From: Pseudomonadota bacterium
Lineage (GTDB): Bacteria > Pseudomonadota > Gammaproteobacteria > Burkholderiales > Ferrovaceae
Length of the DNA: 41,488 nucleotides
Direction: 5' to 3'
Assembly (NCBI GenBank): GCA_028873535.1
Contig: JAGWIJ010000015.1
Span: forward strand, 1 to 41,488
Both the position numbers and the translations under genes were made by a program. Below the pieces are notes generated by a model that ran no database searches, had not been told where the DNA came from, and was given only the letters and a program-made list of their open reading frames with translations. Below are positions 1-9,384 of the stretch, in pieces (the first letter of the stretch is position 1; every line of letters starts with the position of its first letter).

Positions 1-49
1 GTATCGCGCAGAGCCCACGGAGAACCCGTTTGGCCCTAGAGTGTTAACG

Positions 50-88
50 ATGTCTCCGGAACAAAGCGTAAAGCATGTGTCCGGAATA
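50..88. repeat. Short direct repeat, possible mobile-element remnant
   Basis: Two 14-base copies of ATGT[C/G]TCCGGAA[C/T]A start at 50 and 75. They differ at two positions and sit just downstream of the 3' end of the tRNA gene. Paired motifs of this kind are reminiscent of the terminal region of an insertion sequence, and tRNA 3' ends are common insertion sites. No transposase is visible in the window, so the identification is only a guess. Confidence 0.3.
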
Positions 89-101
89 CACCTTGAAGTT
101 T

Positions 102-178
102 TGGCGCGCCCGAGACGATTCGAACGTCCGACCTTCGCCTTCGGAGGGCGACACTCTATCCAGCTGAGCTACGGGCGC
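102..178 (-). tRNA. tRNA-Arg (anticodon CCG)
   Basis: Read on the minus strand this is a complete 77-base cloverleaf. The acceptor arm GCGCCCG pairs with CGGGCGC, followed by discriminator G and an encoded CCA. The D arm contains AGCTCAGCTGGATAGAG. The anticodon stem TCGCC/GGCGA encloses loop CTCCGAA, which gives anticodon CCG (reads CGG arginine codons). The T arm contains GGACGTTCGAATCGTCT, with the standard TTCGAAT loop. All stems pair, so the gene looks functional. It stands alone at the window edge, convergent with nothing and divergent from the cytochrome gene. Confidence 0.96.
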
Positions 179-281
179 GTGACCACTCAGTATACAGCAA
201 TCCGGGCAGGCGCTCGCGCCGGGAGCGGCCGCGTGCGGCGTCGCGCCATGTGCTGCAGGACCTGCGGCGGCGAAAAGACCG

Positions 282-287
282 TATACT
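282..287 (+). promoter_or_regulatory. Candidate -10 box for the cytochrome c gene
   Basis: TATACT lies about 38 bases before the preferred ATG of the cytochrome gene. No convincing -35 hexamer is seen at 16-18 bases upstream. The box therefore supports a start at or after 325 but is weak on its own. Confidence 0.3.
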
Positions 288-324
288 CGAACGGTTTGAT
301 CACCCCCTTCACCGGAACCTGCAC

Positions 325-864
325 ATGCCCTTCCCTAACATGCGCCGCCAGCGCGGCATGACCGCCATCCAGTCCGCGATTGCCATCGCCTGCGGCACCG
401 TCGCCCTGATCCTGGCCATCGTGCTGCTCGTCCAGTATTCCATCACGTCCTACGGTGCCCGCGATACCAGCAAGGATTCGGCGATGAGCCCGGAAGCGGT
501 GGCCGAGCGCCTGCAGCCGGTCGGCAAGCTGGCCATGTTCGATCCCAATGCGCCGGCACCGGCTGCGCCCGCCGCTGCAGCGCCGGCGGCTGCCGCCGCG
601 CCGGCCGCCACCGCCACCAGTGGCGACAAGGGCGAAGCCACCTTCAAGGGCATCTGCTCGGCCTGCCACGGCGCCGGCGTGCTGGGTGCGCCCAAGTTCG
701 GCGACAAGGCGGCCTGGGCACCGCGCATCGCCAAAGGCATGGACGGTCTCTACGCCAGCGCGCTCAAGGGCAAGAACGCGATGCCGGCCAAGGGCGGCAA
801 TCCCGCGCTGGCCGATGACGACGTCAAGGCCGCCGTCCAGTACATGGTCAACGCGGCCAAGTAA
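325..864 (+). CDS. Membrane-anchored class I c-type cytochrome (cytochrome c5 family)
   Basis: Small electron-transfer protein expected to act in the periplasm, tethered to the inner membrane. From the chosen ATG it has 179 residues. An uncleaved-looking hydrophobic helix lies near the N-terminus (IACGTVALILAIVLLV), followed by an Ala/Pro-rich linker of about 35 residues. A single haem domain has the CSACH haem-binding site and a likely axial methionine in NAMPAKGG. Such proteins shuttle electrons to terminal oxidases. In-frame ATGs exist at 250, 325, 340 and 358. The 250 start would place the helix deep in the protein and overlap the candidate promoter; 325 has a weak GGAAC upstream, so the start remains uncertain. 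It lies 49 bases before apaH. Confidence 0.85.
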   Translation: MPFPNMRRQRGMTAIQSAIAIACGTVALILAIVLLVQYSITSYGARDTSKDSAMSPEAVAERLQPVGKLAMFDPNAPAPAAPAAAAPAAAAAPAATATSGDKGEATFKGICSACHGAGVLGAPKFGDKAAWAPRIAKGMDGLYASALKGKNAMPAKGGNPALADDDVKAAVQYMVNAAK

Positions 865-913
865 GGCCAGCCTGACGGGGCGGTGCCAGTCCCGGCCGCC
901 CGTCTGCTGAGCG

Positions 914-1717
914 ATGAGCCGCTACCTGATCGGTGATCTCCAGGGTTGCCTGGAACCCCTGGAGCGGCTGCTGGCCCTGCTGCCGCTGACCCCGCAGGAC
1001 CGCATCTGGTTTGCCGGCGATCTCGTCAACCGCGGTCCCGATTCCCTGGGTGTGTTGCGCCGGGTGCGCGGTCTTGGCGAACAGGCAGTCACGGTGCTGG
1101 GCAACCACGATCTGCATCTGCTCTGCGTGGCGGCCGGGCATGCGCGTTCGCACCGCAGCGACACCCTGCAGGAGATCCTGGCGGCGCCCGACCGCGAAGA
1201 GTTGCTGGCGTGGCTGCGCGCGCTGCCGCTGGCGCATCGCGAGGACGGTTTTCTGCTGGTCCACGCCGGCGTGCTGCCCGGCTGGAGCGCTGCCACCACC
1301 CGGGCCTTGGCCGCCGAAGTCGAAGCCTGCCTGCGTGGACCCGAGCACGATGCCTTCCTGCAGGTGATGTACGGCAATCTTCCGGCGCAGTGGACGGACG
1401 ATCTTCACGGGCACGAGCGGCTGCGCGTGATCACCAATGCCCTGACCCGGCTGCGCCTGTGCCTGCCTGACGGCACCATGGATTTCGGCCACAAGGGTGA
1501 ACTCGAGGATGCCCCGCCTGGACTGCTGCCCTGGTTCGAGCTGGAACCGCGCGCCTGCGAAGACCATTGCGTGCTGTTCGGGCACTGGTCGGCGCTCGGC
1601 CTGATGATGCGCGAGCACCTGATCGCGGTGGACACGGGTTGTCTGTGGGGGCGCAGCCTGACGGCTGTCCGCCTGGAGGATCGCGCCGTGTTCCAGGTCC
1701 CCTGCCGTCCCGTCTAG
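914..1717 (+). CDS. apaH: Symmetrical bis(5'-nucleosyl)-tetraphosphatase ApaH
   Basis: Hydrolyses diadenosine tetraphosphate (Ap4A) to two ADP. It controls this stress nucleotide and can remove Np4 caps from RNA in E. coli. The 267-residue protein has the calcineurin-type metallophosphatase motifs in order: GDLQGC at residue 7, then [18 protein letters not shown] and VHAGVLPGW. These supply the two-metal ligands. Length matches the family (about 270-280). The ATG gives the canonical N-terminus [12 protein letters not shown]. The 3' end overlaps the convergent acyltransferase gene by 4 bases. In gammaproteobacteria apaH sits with ksgA; here it follows a cytochrome gene. Confidence 0.97.
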   Translation: MSRYLIGDLQGCLEPLERLLALLPLTPQDRIWFAGDLVNRGPDSLGVLRRVRGLGEQAVTVLGNHDLHLLCVAAGHARSHRSDTLQEILAAPDREELLAWLRALPLAHREDGFLLVHAGVLPGWSAATTRALAAEVEACLRGPEHDAFLQVMYGNLPAQWTDDLHGHERLRVITNALTRLRLCLPDGTMDFGHKGELEDAPPGLLPWFELEPRACEDHCVLFGHWSALGLMMREHLIAVDTGCLWGRSLTAVRLEDRAVFQVPCRPV

Positions 1718-2673
1718 GGACTGTCCTTTGCCGGCTCGGACCTGGGATCGGTCCTTGTCGCGGCACCGGCAGCCGTTTCCGCCTCGACCATGGCTACCGC
1801 GTCCGCACGCGCTTCGGCGGCGCGCCGGCTGCGCGCATGGCGCGGCGGTGTGCCGTCGGCTTTGCCGCTAGTGCCGGACGCCTGCCAGTCGTGGTCGACG
1901 CTCACTTCCAGCAACTCGGCCACCGCGTCCTCGGCCAGCCGCGTCAGCTCGCGGCGATGCAGGCCGGCGCATGAAATCGGTGCACCCAGGCGGACCTCGA
2001 CGCGCGTGTCCGGCTGGCGCAGCGTGACCTGCACCGACTGCAGGAAAGTCTGGTCGCCGATGAAGGCCAGGTCGGTGTTGGTGCTGCCGTCGGTGCGCCG
2101 GTAGCGCACGCCGGCCGGCACCAGGGATGCCTGGCAGCGCACGGCCGGCTGCAGCAGCGGGCTGAAGAAAGGCAGCAGCACGCTGCCGTCCGAGGTGGTG
2201 CCTTCCGGGAACACGCCGACCGCCTCACCGCCGGCCATCACGTCATGCATCTGCACGCCGATATCGATGGTGTCGCGCTTGCGCGCGCGGTCGACATACA
2301 GCGTGCCCGCCCGCGTCGCCAGGTAGCCGGCCAGCGGCCAGCTGCGCACTTCGGACTTGGACACGAAGCGCACCGGTTCGACGGCATGGATGACGAAAAT
2401 GTCGAGCCAGGTGATGTGGTTGGAGACCAGCAGGTAGCGCCCAGCGGTCGATGGCCAGGCGCCGTGCTGCTGCAGACGCATCCCGAGCGCTGCCAGGAAG
2501 CCGCGCGCCCACCAGCTCACGATCCTGGCGCGCCGCCGCCGGCTCAGCATGGGAAACGCCAGCGTACACACGGCCACGCCCAGCCCGATGTGCACCAGGG
2601 CACGCGTTGCGCGCCAGGCCACGCGAGCGCGCGAAGCCTGGGTGGCCGGCCGCTTGTGGGCTGACTTCGGCAT
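1714..2673 (-). CDS. plsC: 1-acyl-sn-glycerol-3-phosphate acyltransferase (PlsC family)
   Basis: Transfers an acyl chain to the sn-2 position of lysophosphatidic acid (or a related lysolipid) at the inner membrane. The 319-residue protein starts with a hydrophobic stretch. It has the acyltransferase signature NHITWLD (H-x4-D), the FVSKSEV block, and the phosphate-binding FPEGTTSDG motif. The C-terminal 60 residues or so are low-complexity, rich in Ala, Arg and Glu, and are not part of the usual fold. The start chosen is MPKSAHKRP at 2673. A longer reading frame would run into the kinase gene, whose stop is 5 bases upstream, so the two are probably co-transcribed. Some relatives act in ornithine-lipid or lysophospholipid remodelling, so the exact acceptor is not certain. 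Confidence 0.88.
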   Translation of the reverse strand: MPKSAHKRPATQASRARVAWRATRALVHIGLGVAVCTLAFPMLSRRRRARIVSWWARGFLAALGMRLQQHGAWPSTAGRYLLVSNHITWLDIFVIHAVEPVRFVSKSEVRSWPLAGYLATRAGTLYVDRARKRDTIDIGVQMHDVMAGGEAVGVFPEGTTSDGSVLLPFFSPLLQPAVRCQASLVPAGVRYRRTDGSTNTDLAFIGDQTFLQSVQVTLRQPDTRVEVRLGAPISCAGLHRRELTRLAEDAVAELLEVSVDHDWQASGTSGKADGTPPRHARSRRAAEARADAVAMVEAETAAGAATRTDPRSEPAKDSP

Positions 2674-2677
2674 CGGC

Positions 2678-3613
2678 CTAGAACAGGTCCTCGCCGAAGG
2701 CGGCGCGGTAGCGGCGCGACAGTTCCTCGCGATCCGGCGCGTGGTTCTGGCCACCGCGCGACGCGATCTTGATCGCGCCCATCAGCGAGGCCAGCTGGCC
2801 GGTGCGTTCCCAGCTCCAGCCCTGGCTCAGGCCGTAAAGCAGGCCACCACGGTAGGCATCACCACAGCCGGTCGGGTCCACCACGGCGTCCGGCTTGACG
2901 GCCGGGATGTGCACGGTGCCGCCGCCGATCAGGATGCTCGAGCCGGCGGCACCGCGCGTCACGATGCCAGCCTCGACCTGATTGGCCAGTTGTTCCAGGC
3001 TGAGGCCGGTCTTGTCGGTCATCAGCTGTGCCTCGTAGTCGTTGACCGCGAAAAAGCGTGCACCGGCCAGGAAGGCCAGGATCTCCTCGCCGGTCAGCAT
3101 TGGCAGGCCCTGGCCCGGGTCGAACAGATAGGGCACGCCCGCCGCCGCGAATTCCCGCGCATGCTGCAGCATGCCTTCACGGCCGTCGGGTGCGATCACG
3201 CCGAAACGCGCCCCGGGGGCGTCCTCCACGCTGTTGAAGTGGCTGAAATTCATCGCGCCCGGATGAAAGGCGGTGATCTGGTTGTCGTCCAGGTCGGTGG
3301 TGATGAAGGCCTGGGCCGTGTAGCTGCCGGCGACTTCGCGCACGCAGGCGCACGACAGGCCGAGCTGGTCCAGGCGGCTGCGATAGGGGCCGAAATCGTC
3401 GCCTACAGTCGCCATGATGAGCGGGTCGCCGCCCAGCAGCTTGAGGTTGTAGGCGATGTTGCCGGCGGTGCCGCCCCACTCGCGCCGCAGCTCCGGCACC
3501 AGGAAGGCGACCGACAGCATGTGGATTTTTTCCGGCAGGATATGGTTCTTGAAGCGGTCGGGAAACACCATGATGGTGTCGTAGGCGAGCGAGCCGCAGA
3601 TCAGCGTTTGCAT
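2678..3613 (-). CDS. PfkB-family carbohydrate/nucleoside kinase
   Basis: ATP-dependent kinase of the ribokinase/adenosine kinase fold, 311 residues from MQTLICGSLAYDTIMVF. The N-terminal substrate region includes GGTAGNIAYNLKLLG, and the C-terminal signature DPTGCGDAYRGGLLYGL contains the anion-hole and catalytic Asp of the family (usual DTxGAGD, here DPTGCGD). The F-D-P-G-Q-G-L-P segment resembles adenosine-kinase-like members often annotated only as carbohydrate kinase. The substrate cannot be read from sequence; adenosine or a sugar are both possible. A longer upstream frame exists but the ATG at 3613 begins the conserved fold. It is followed by plsC after a 4-base gap and preceded by a glycosyltransferase gene 140 bases upstream. 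Confidence 0.88.
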   Translation of the reverse strand: MQTLICGSLAYDTIMVFPDRFKNHILPEKIHMLSVAFLVPELRREWGGTAGNIAYNLKLLGGDPLIMATVGDDFGPYRSRLDQLGLSCACVREVAGSYTAQAFITTDLDDNQITAFHPGAMNFSHFNSVEDAPGARFGVIAPDGREGMLQHAREFAAAGVPYLFDPGQGLPMLTGEEILAFLAGARFFAVNDYEAQLMTDKTGLSLEQLANQVEAGIVTRGAAGSSILIGGGTVHIPAVKPDAVVDPTGCGDAYRGGLLYGLSQGWSWERTGQLASLMGAIKIASRGGQNHAPDREELSRRYRAAFGEDLF

Positions 3614-3753
3614 GGTCGGTGATGGGGGTTCTTCTGATGGTGGGGGCGGTGCGCAAGGCGCCGAGTGTAGCGCCAACCGGCGATGGATGCTCCTGATTCG
3701 CCGTGATGGCAACGCCCGGTTGCCGGCCCTGACGGCATCCCTGACAGTGACCT

Positions 3754-4995
3754 TCAGCCCGATCGACGGGCGCCGGCGCTGGGTACCGACGAGCGCCGAT
3801 GCAGCGGGGGTGCCTGCAGCATCGGCGTTTCGGCCTGCACGGTACGCACCAGCGCGCGCTCCAGGGCGTCGATCACGCGCTCCCAGTCGAGCATGCATGC
3901 ATTGCGCGCTGCGGTATCGCCGATGGCGACGCGCTCGCTGCCGGCGGTGGCCAGCCAGCAGGCGCCTTGCACGAAGCTGGCCGGATCGTCGTAGGTGGCC
4001 AGCCAGCCCGACTCGCCGTGCTCGATGTGCTCTGCAGCGGCGGCGTAATCATAGGCCAGCACCGCCAGGCCGCTGGCCATGGCCTCCAGCGTGACGTTGC
4101 CGAAGGTCTCGGTCAGGCTGGGAAACACGAACATGTCGGCCGAAGCATAGTGGCGTGCCAGTTCGATGCCGCGTTGCACGCCTGCAATCAGCGGCTGGCA
4201 ATGGCTTTCGGCCAGTGCTGCGCGCTCCGGGCCGTCACCCACCAGCACCAGCCGCGCGCGCGGCTGCCTGGCGCGCAGGGCCGTGAAGGCTTCGAGCAGC
4301 AGCGGCAGATTCTTTTCCGGCGCCAGCCGACCCACATGCAGCACTGCCAGATCGTCGTCGCCCAGGCCCCACTGCGCGCGCAGGGCGGGGTCGCGGCGCT
4401 CGGGACGGAACAGCTCGGTGTCGACGCCGCGTGCCACCACGTCCAGCCGACGGAAGCCATCGGACGCCAGGCGCTCGCGCATCGCGCGCGTCGGCACCAG
4501 GCTGAGCTGGGCCGCATTGTGGAAGTTGCGCAGATAGCGGTAGATCAGGCTGGTCAGCCAGCCCCAGCCGTAGTGGCGACCATAGCTGTGGAAATTGGTG
4601 TGGAAGTCCGACACCACAGGAATGCGCATCGCCTGCGCCGTGCGCATGGCGGACCAGCCCAGCGGGCCTTCGGTGATCACATGCACCACGTCCGGGCGTT
4701 GCGCGGTCCACAGCTGGCGCAGGCGGCCGGGGGCCGGCAGCCCCATGCGCAGTCCGGCGTAGCCTGGCACCGGCATGCCGGCGCACAGCACGTCGCCTTC
4801 GCTCGCCGTCTCGCCCGGCTGGCGCGGCCGGACCAGATGTACCTCGTGGCCGCGCGTCCTGAGGGCTTCGACACAGCGCGCCACGGTCAACGCCACCCCG
4901 TTGACTTCCGGGGGATAGGTTTCCGTGACCACGCAGACCCGCAGACGCGGGAGCGCAGCCAGGGTACGGTCGAGAATGCTGACTTCCGCTTGCAT
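3754..4995 (-). CDS. GT4-family glycosyltransferase (GT-B fold)
   Basis: Retaining glycosyltransferase of 413 residues. The N-terminal half begins RVCVVTETYPPEVNGVALTV, the acceptor-domain start typical of the MgtA / SqdX-like mannosyl- or sulfoquinovosyl-transferase branch, and contains SDFHTNFHSYGRHYG. The C-terminal Rossmann domain has HVGRLAPEKNLPLLLEAF, LVLVGDGPER, and the E-x7-E nucleotide-sugar motif within FPSLTETFGNVTLEAMASG. Similar enzymes glycosylate membrane lipids such as diacylglycerol. Lipid glycosylation fits the nearby acyltransferase, but this is inference. The start is the ATG at 4995. About 158 bases separate it from the divergent tpx gene. Confidence 0.9.
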   Translation of the reverse strand: MQAEVSILDRTLAALPRLRVCVVTETYPPEVNGVALTVARCVEALRTRGHEVHLVRPRQPGETASEGDVLCAGMPVPGYAGLRMGLPAPGRLRQLWTAQRPDVVHVITEGPLGWSAMRTAQAMRIPVVSDFHTNFHSYGRHYGWGWLTSLIYRYLRNFHNAAQLSLVPTRAMRERLASDGFRRLDVVARGVDTELFRPERRDPALRAQWGLGDDDLAVLHVGRLAPEKNLPLLLEAFTALRARQPRARLVLVGDGPERAALAESHCQPLIAGVQRGIELARHYASADMFVFPSLTETFGNVTLEAMASGLAVLAYDYAAAAEHIEHGESGWLATYDDPASFVQGACWLATAGSERVAIGDTAARNACMLDWERVIDALERALVRTVQAETPMLQAPPLHRRSSVPSAGARRSG

Positions 4996-5083
4996 GACGG
5001 GAGATTGGATCAGTCCGGCTGCGGGCGCATGACGGCTTCGTGAAGAATCGGTGACAGACCGCCCTGGAATGCCCGGGCAGCGC

Positions 5084-5089
5084 TAGAAT
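5084..5089 (+). promoter_or_regulatory. Candidate -10 box for tpx
   Basis: TAGAAT lies 65 bases before the tpx ATG in the divergent intergenic region. The -35 region at 5061-5066 (GCCCTG) is a poor match, so activator help or a different promoter is possible. A Shine-Dalgarno-like AGGAGA is present at about 5139-5144 before the ATG. Confidence 0.3.
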
Positions 5090-5153
5090 CGCGCGACGAC
5101 AGGTTCGTCTCACCGCAAACCAGATACCAGACAACAATCAGGAGAACACCCAG

Positions 5154-5654
5154 ATGAGCACAGTCACCCTACGCGGCACCCCGATCCCCGTGGCCGGCAG
5201 CCTTCCCTCGGTCGGCAGCCTTGCGCCGGACTTTGCCCTGACCGGCAAGGACCTTGCCACGGTGTCCCTGGCCACTTTTGCCGGCAAGCGCAAGGTGCTG
5301 AACATCGTGCCCAGCCTGGACACGCCCACCTGCGCCACGTCGACGCGCAAGTTCAACGAAAAGGCCGGCCAGATGAGCAACACGGTGGTGCTGGTGGTGG
5401 CGGCCGACCTGCCTTTCGCCATGAGCCGCTTCTGCTCCACCGAAGGCCTGGAAAACGTGGTGTCGCTGTCCACCTTCCGTGGTCGCGATTTCCACTACGC
5501 CTACGGCGTCGACATCACCGATGGTCCCCTGCGCGCGCTCACGGCACGCGCCGTGGTCGTCCTGGATGCCGACAACCGGGTGCTGCACGCCGAGCTGGTG
5601 GGCGAAATCGCCCATGAACCCGACTATGACGCGGCGCTCAAGGCGCTGGGCTGA
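5154..5654 (+). CDS. tpx: Thiol peroxidase Tpx (atypical 2-Cys peroxiredoxin)
   Basis: Reduces lipid and other hydroperoxides using thioredoxin. In E. coli the homologue is periplasm-associated or cytosolic. The 166-residue protein matches the family length. The peroxidatic cysteine is C60 in PSLDTPTC and the resolving cysteine is C94 in SRFCSTEG, the spacing seen in E. coli Tpx (61/95). The N-terminus has [12 protein letters not shown] and [10 protein letters not shown], typical of the family. An AGGAGA ribosome-binding site precedes the ATG. The gene is monocistronic in appearance: divergent from the glycosyltransferase gene and convergent, 24 bases away, with the DUF3426 gene. Confidence 0.97.
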   Translation: MSTVTLRGTPIPVAGSLPSVGSLAPDFALTGKDLATVSLATFAGKRKVLNIVPSLDTPTCATSTRKFNEKAGQMSNTVVLVVAADLPFAMSRFCSTEGLENVVSLSTFRGRDFHYAYGVDITDGPLRALTARAVVVLDADNRVLHAELVGEIAHEPDYDAALKALG

Positions 5655-5678
5655 GGACCAGGCGGCGCGCTGACCGGA

Positions 5679-6590
5679 TCAGGGGAAGAACAGCACCACC
5701 CGGTAGCCCTGGCTGCGGTGGTCCGCACCCTTGATCTCCACGCGCACCGCCACTTCCGCATTGGGTGCCAGGCCGTCCGCGGGGTGATGGCCGGCCGGCA
5801 GGTATTGCGCCGGCGGCACCACCCGCCGGTCGACCGACATGCCTTCCATGTCGGTCAGGCTCAGATCGAGGGTGGGAAAGGCCTGCTGGTAGTGCGAACG
5901 GTTGCGCAGGGTGGCCGTGTAGTGGAACAGCTGGGACACGGCCGGGTCCTGCAGCAGTTCGGTGCTTTCCACCGACCAGGCATCGGCGTCGGTGGGCAGC
6001 GGCACCGGGCATTGCAAGGGCTGGCACACCGCTGCGTAGATCGGGCGCAGCGCCGGCAGCGCCTGGATGATGGTATTGCGCCCCGCCACCACCGCCAATG
6101 GCAGCGCCACTGCGATGGCGGCGACGCCGATGCGCAGCAGACGGCGTCGCATCTGTACCGAAGGCAGGCTGAAGTCGTCGTGGGACTGTTCGAACTCGAT
6201 GCCGATGGCCGAGCGCACGCGCAATGCGCCAGGTTCGACACTGCCGGGGTCGGGCCCACCGCGCACCAGCTCGACCATCTTGGTGAGTCCTTCGGCGCGC
6301 ACCTGCGGATTGCCGCCGTTGCCGCGCGGCTTCCCGGCCGCTGCCTTGGCACCGAAGCTGCCGAGCAGGCGCGGCCACCACGCCTTTGACCGGACTGCTG
6401 CCGGCCCGGATGACGGTGGCGCAGGCGTCTCGGCGTCGGGCAGATCGGGGCCGACCGAGACCGTTTCGTAGCCGTTGAAGACGTGCCGGCAGCGGCCGCA
6501 ACGCACCTGTCCGCGCCGGGCAGCAAGCTGCTCAGGGTTGACGCGGAAGATGGTGGAGCACTGCGGACAGGTTGTGGTGACCCGGGTCAT
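5679..6590 (-). CDS. Zinc-ribbon and DUF3426 domain membrane protein
   Basis: The 303-residue protein starts MTRVTTTCPQCSTIFRV. It opens with an MJ0042-type zinc ribbon (CPQC at residues 8-11, CGRC near 30) and continues with a low-complexity linker. A single membrane helix follows (LLRIGVAAIAVALPLAVVAG), then a C-terminal DUF3426 domain ending LRNRSHYQQAFPTLDLSLTD ... GYRVVLFF. No biochemical role is established for this family. The ATG overlaps the prmA stop as ATGA, which indicates translational coupling. Its constant position after prmA in betaproteobacteria suggests a housekeeping role. A longer frame to 6650 exists but would overlap prmA by 60 bases, so the coupled start is preferred. 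Confidence 0.88.
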   Translation of the reverse strand: MTRVTTTCPQCSTIFRVNPEQLAARRGQVRCGRCRHVFNGYETVSVGPDLPDAETPAPPSSGPAAVRSKAWWPRLLGSFGAKAAAGKPRGNGGNPQVRAEGLTKMVELVRGGPDPGSVEPGALRVRSAIGIEFEQSHDDFSLPSVQMRRRLLRIGVAAIAVALPLAVVAGRNTIIQALPALRPIYAAVCQPLQCPVPLPTDADAWSVESTELLQDPAVSQLFHYTATLRNRSHYQQAFPTLDLSLTDMEGMSVDRRVVPPAQYLPAGHHPADGLAPNAEVAVRVEIKGADHRSQGYRVVLFFP

Positions 6591-7510
6591 GTCCCTGCGT
6601 GTGGCATAGTCGGTTTCGGCGCGCCGCGGATCCCGGTCAGACAAACCCATTCGCCCGGCGCACCGTAATGCCTCATAACGGCACCGCCGCCGTAGGCTTG
6701 AATCACCTCGGCGGCCTGGCGCTCAAGGATCCCGGACAACACCAGATACCCTCCGGGACGCAGCCGGGCCAGCAGCAGCGGTGCCAGCATGATCAGGGGC
6801 CGGGTCAGGATGTTGGCCACGACCACATCGAACTGCCCTTGCGCCGCCGCCAGATCCGGCAAGCCGAAACTGGCGTCTACGCCATTGGCGCGGGCATTGT
6901 CCTGCGCGGTCTGGACCGCTGCCGGATCCAGGTCCACCCCCACCGCGCGGCTGGCGCCCAGCATGCGTGCGGCAATCGCCAGGATGCCCGAACCGCATCC
7001 GTAGTCAAGCACTGTTCCGCCCGGCCGGTGTTCGGCCAGCCATTGCAGGCACAGGCGTGTGGTGGGATGGCTGCCGGTGCCGAAAGCCTGGCCAGGATCG
7101 AGCCGCAGGTTGATGGCCGACGCATCCGGGGGTTCATGCCAGGTGGGAACGATCCACAGTCCCTGCGCGATCGCAATCGGGTCGAACTGGCTTTGGGTGG
7201 CGCGCACCCAGTCCTGGTCGGCCACCGTATCCCCGGTCCAGGCCGGAATCTGCGGCAGTCCGGCCAGGTCGCTGGCCGCAGCGACGACATCGGCAACGAC
7301 GGCTTCGAGCGGCAGCAGGGCGTCGACCAAGCAATCGGGCCACAGTCCTGCCTCGGGCATGTCCGGTTCGCCGAACAGCGCGTGCTCGGCCTGCCCGGCC
7401 GAGCGGTCCTGCTCGATGCTGGCCGACAGCGCGCCTGCCTCGAGCAGAGCGTCGGCGAAGGCTTCGGCCTGGTCCGCGGCGAGCGAGACCATCACGCGTC
7501 GCCAAGCCAT
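6587..7510 (-). CDS. prmA: Ribosomal protein L11 methyltransferase PrmA
   Basis: Trimethylates ribosomal protein L11 with S-adenosylmethionine. The 307-residue protein has an N-terminal L11-recognition domain (MAWRRVMVSLAADQAEAFADALLEAGALS) and a class I methyltransferase domain. SAM motif I is VLDYGCGSGILAIAA, the acidic loop is VGVDLDPAAVQTAQDN, and the catalytic-loop motif is NILTRPLIMLAPLL (usual NILanPL). Just upstream of motif I is DPGQAFGTGSHPTT, a PrmA hallmark. The start at 7510 is 4 bases after the accC stop, so accB-accC-prmA are very likely one transcript. A longer frame would overlap accC and is rejected. Confidence 0.97.
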   Translation of the reverse strand: MAWRRVMVSLAADQAEAFADALLEAGALSASIEQDRSAGQAEHALFGEPDMPEAGLWPDCLVDALLPLEAVVADVVAAASDLAGLPQIPAWTGDTVADQDWVRATQSQFDPIAIAQGLWIVPTWHEPPDASAINLRLDPGQAFGTGSHPTTRLCLQWLAEHRPGGTVLDYGCGSGILAIAARMLGASRAVGVDLDPAAVQTAQDNARANGVDASFGLPDLAAAQGQFDVVVANILTRPLIMLAPLLLARLRPGGYLVLSGILERQAAEVIQAYGGGAVMRHYGAPGEWVCLTGIRGAPKPTMPHAGT

Positions 7511-7514
7511 CGTT

Positions 7515-8873
7515 TCAGTGCCCGCGGCCGCGCTCGCGCGCGAGCTTCTGTTCCAGGTAGTGGATGCTGGTGCCACCTGCCACGAAATTGGCGTCCACCA
7601 GCAGTTCCTGGTGCAGGGGAATGTTGGTGCGGATGCCCTCCACCACCATTTCCGACAGCGCGATGCGCATGCGCGCCAGGGCCTGCGCGCGCGTGTCGCC
7701 GTGGGCGATGATCTTGGCGATCAGCGAGTCATAGTAGGGCGGCACCACGCAGTTCTGGTACATGTGCGAATCGACGCGGATGCCGGGACCGCCGGGCGTG
7801 TGGAACTGGGTCACCTGACCGGGCGAAGGCACGAAGGTGAAGGGGTCTTCGGCATTGATGCGACATTCGATGGCGTGTCCGCGCAGCTTGATGTCCTTCT
7901 GGGTGACGCTGAGCTTCTCGCCCGCTGCCACACGCAGCTGCTCCTGCACCAGGTCGATGCCGGTGATGGCCTCGGTCACGGGATGCTCCACCTGGATGCG
8001 CGTGTTCATCTCGATGAAATAGAACTCGCCGTTCTCGTACAGGAACTCGAAGGTGCCGGCGCCGCGATAGCCGATCTGACGGCAGGCCTCGGCGCAGCGC
8101 TCGCCGATGCGGTTGCGCACGGCGGCAGGGATGCCGGGAGCCGGCGCTTCCTCGATCACCTTCTGATGGCGGCGCTGCATCGAGCAGTCGCGTTCGCCCA
8201 GGAACACCGCGTTGCCGTGCTCATCCGCCATCACCTGGATTTCGATGTGGCGTGGTTCGCCGAGGAATTTCTCCATGTAGACCGTATCGTCGCCGAACGC
8301 CGCCTTGGCTTCGCCGCGCGTCATGGCGACCGCGTTGGCCAGTTCCAAGGGCTCGTGCACGATACGCATGCCGCGGCCGCCGCCGCCGGCGGAGGCCTTG
8401 ATGATCACCGGAAAGCCGATCACGTTGGCCGTTTCCAGCAGCGTCGCAGGGTCGTCGCCAATCGCGCCGCCGGAGCCGGGAACCACCGGCACGCCGGCTT
8501 TCTCCATCGCATCCTTGGCGCTGATCTTGCTGCCCATCAGGCGGATGGTGTCGGCGCGCGGTCCGATGAACACGAAGCCACTGCGTTCCACGCGTTCGGC
8601 GAAATCGGCGTTTTCCGCCAGGAAGCCGTAGCCGGGGTGGATCGCTTCGGCCCCGGTGACTTCGGCGGCGCTCACGATGGCAGGAATGTTGAGGTAGCTC
8701 AGCGCCGACGCGGCCGGCCCGATGCACACCGATTCGTCAGCCAGGCGCACGTACTTGGCGGCACGATCGGCTTCGGAATGCACCGCCACAGTCTTGATGC
8801 CGAGTTCCCGGCAGGCGCGCTGGATGCGCAAGGCGATTTCGCCGCGGTTGGCGATCAGCACTTTTTCGAACAT
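7515..8873 (-). CDS. accC: Biotin carboxylase, acetyl-CoA carboxylase subunit AccC
   Basis: ATP-dependent carboxylation of the biotin carried by AccB, the first half-reaction of malonyl-CoA synthesis. The 452-residue protein (family about 450) begins [21 protein letters not shown]. It has the biotin carboxylase N-domain, an ATP-grasp domain with the glycine-rich loop [14 protein letters not shown], the [16 protein letters not shown] segment, and the active-site block [14 protein letters not shown]. The conserved C-terminal domain ends [17 protein letters not shown]. The start at 8873 corresponds to the E. coli start; ten extra upstream codons are possible but not conserved. It lies 49 bases after accB. 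Confidence 0.98.
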   Translation of the reverse strand: MFEKVLIANRGEIALRIQRACRELGIKTVAVHSEADRAAKYVRLADESVCIGPAASALSYLNIPAIVSAAEVTGAEAIHPGYGFLAENADFAERVERSGFVFIGPRADTIRLMGSKISAKDAMEKAGVPVVPGSGGAIGDDPATLLETANVIGFPVIIKASAGGGGRGMRIVHEPLELANAVAMTRGEAKAAFGDDTVYMEKFLGEPRHIEIQVMADEHGNAVFLGERDCSMQRRHQKVIEEAPAPGIPAAVRNRIGERCAEACRQIGYRGAGTFEFLYENGEFYFIEMNTRIQVEHPVTEAITGIDLVQEQLRVAAGEKLSVTQKDIKLRGHAIECRINAEDPFTFVPSPGQVTQFHTPGGPGIRVDSHMYQNCVVPPYYDSLIAKIIAHGDTRAQALARMRIALSEMVVEGIRTNIPLHQELLVDANFVAGGTSIHYLEQKLARERGRGH

Positions 8874-8922
8874 GGATCTCGATCCCGTCGGTCGGCGGGC
8901 CATGCTGCGGCCCGCGGCCGCA

Positions 8923-9384
8923 TTAGTTGGGGGTGAGGACGAACAGCGGCTCGCCGTATTCGACCGGGTGGCCGGATTCCACCAGGATGCGGGTGACCGT
9001 GCCGGACACGTCCGACTCGATCTCGTTCATGAGTTTCATGGCTTCAATGATGCACAGCGTCTGGCCGCTGTTCACGCTCTGGCCGATTTCGACAAAGGGA
9101 GTGGCGCCAGGTGCCGAGGCGCGATAGAAGGTGCCCACCATGGGCGACTTGACCACGATGCCTTCGACGGCCGGGGCTGCCGGGGCCGCTGCCACCGGAG
9201 CCGGTGCGGCCAGCGGCGCAGGCGCCATGGCGTGCTGGACGACGGGTGCCATGGCGACGCCGGGTCCGCCGGCACCGCCGACGCGGTTGATGCGGACCTT
9301 CTCTTCACCTTCCGTGATTTCGAGTTCGGCGATGCCCGACTCCTGCACGAGGTCGATCAGCTTTTTGAGTTTTCGGAGATCCAT
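8923..9384 (-). CDS. accB: Biotin carboxyl carrier protein AccB
   Basis: Carries the biotin that shuttles CO2 between AccC and the carboxyltransferase in acetyl-CoA carboxylase. From [17 protein letters not shown] the protein has 153 residues, matching E. coli AccB. The N-terminal oligomerisation segment is followed by an Ala/Pro-rich linker of about 45 residues. The biotinyl domain has the [10 protein letters not shown] motif, with the biotinylated lysine, and ends [14 protein letters not shown] three codons upstream (9393) is an alternative start. About 215 bases separate it from the tlpA-like gene; in many relatives aroQ occupies that position. Confidence 0.97.
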   Translation of the reverse strand: MDLRKLKKLIDLVQESGIAELEITEGEEKVRINRVGGAGGPGVAMAPVVQHAMAPAPLAAPAPVAAAPAAPAVEGIVVKSPMVGTFYRASAPGATPFVEIGQSVNSGQTLCIIEAMKLMNEIESDVSGTVTRILVESGHPVEYGEPLFVLTPN

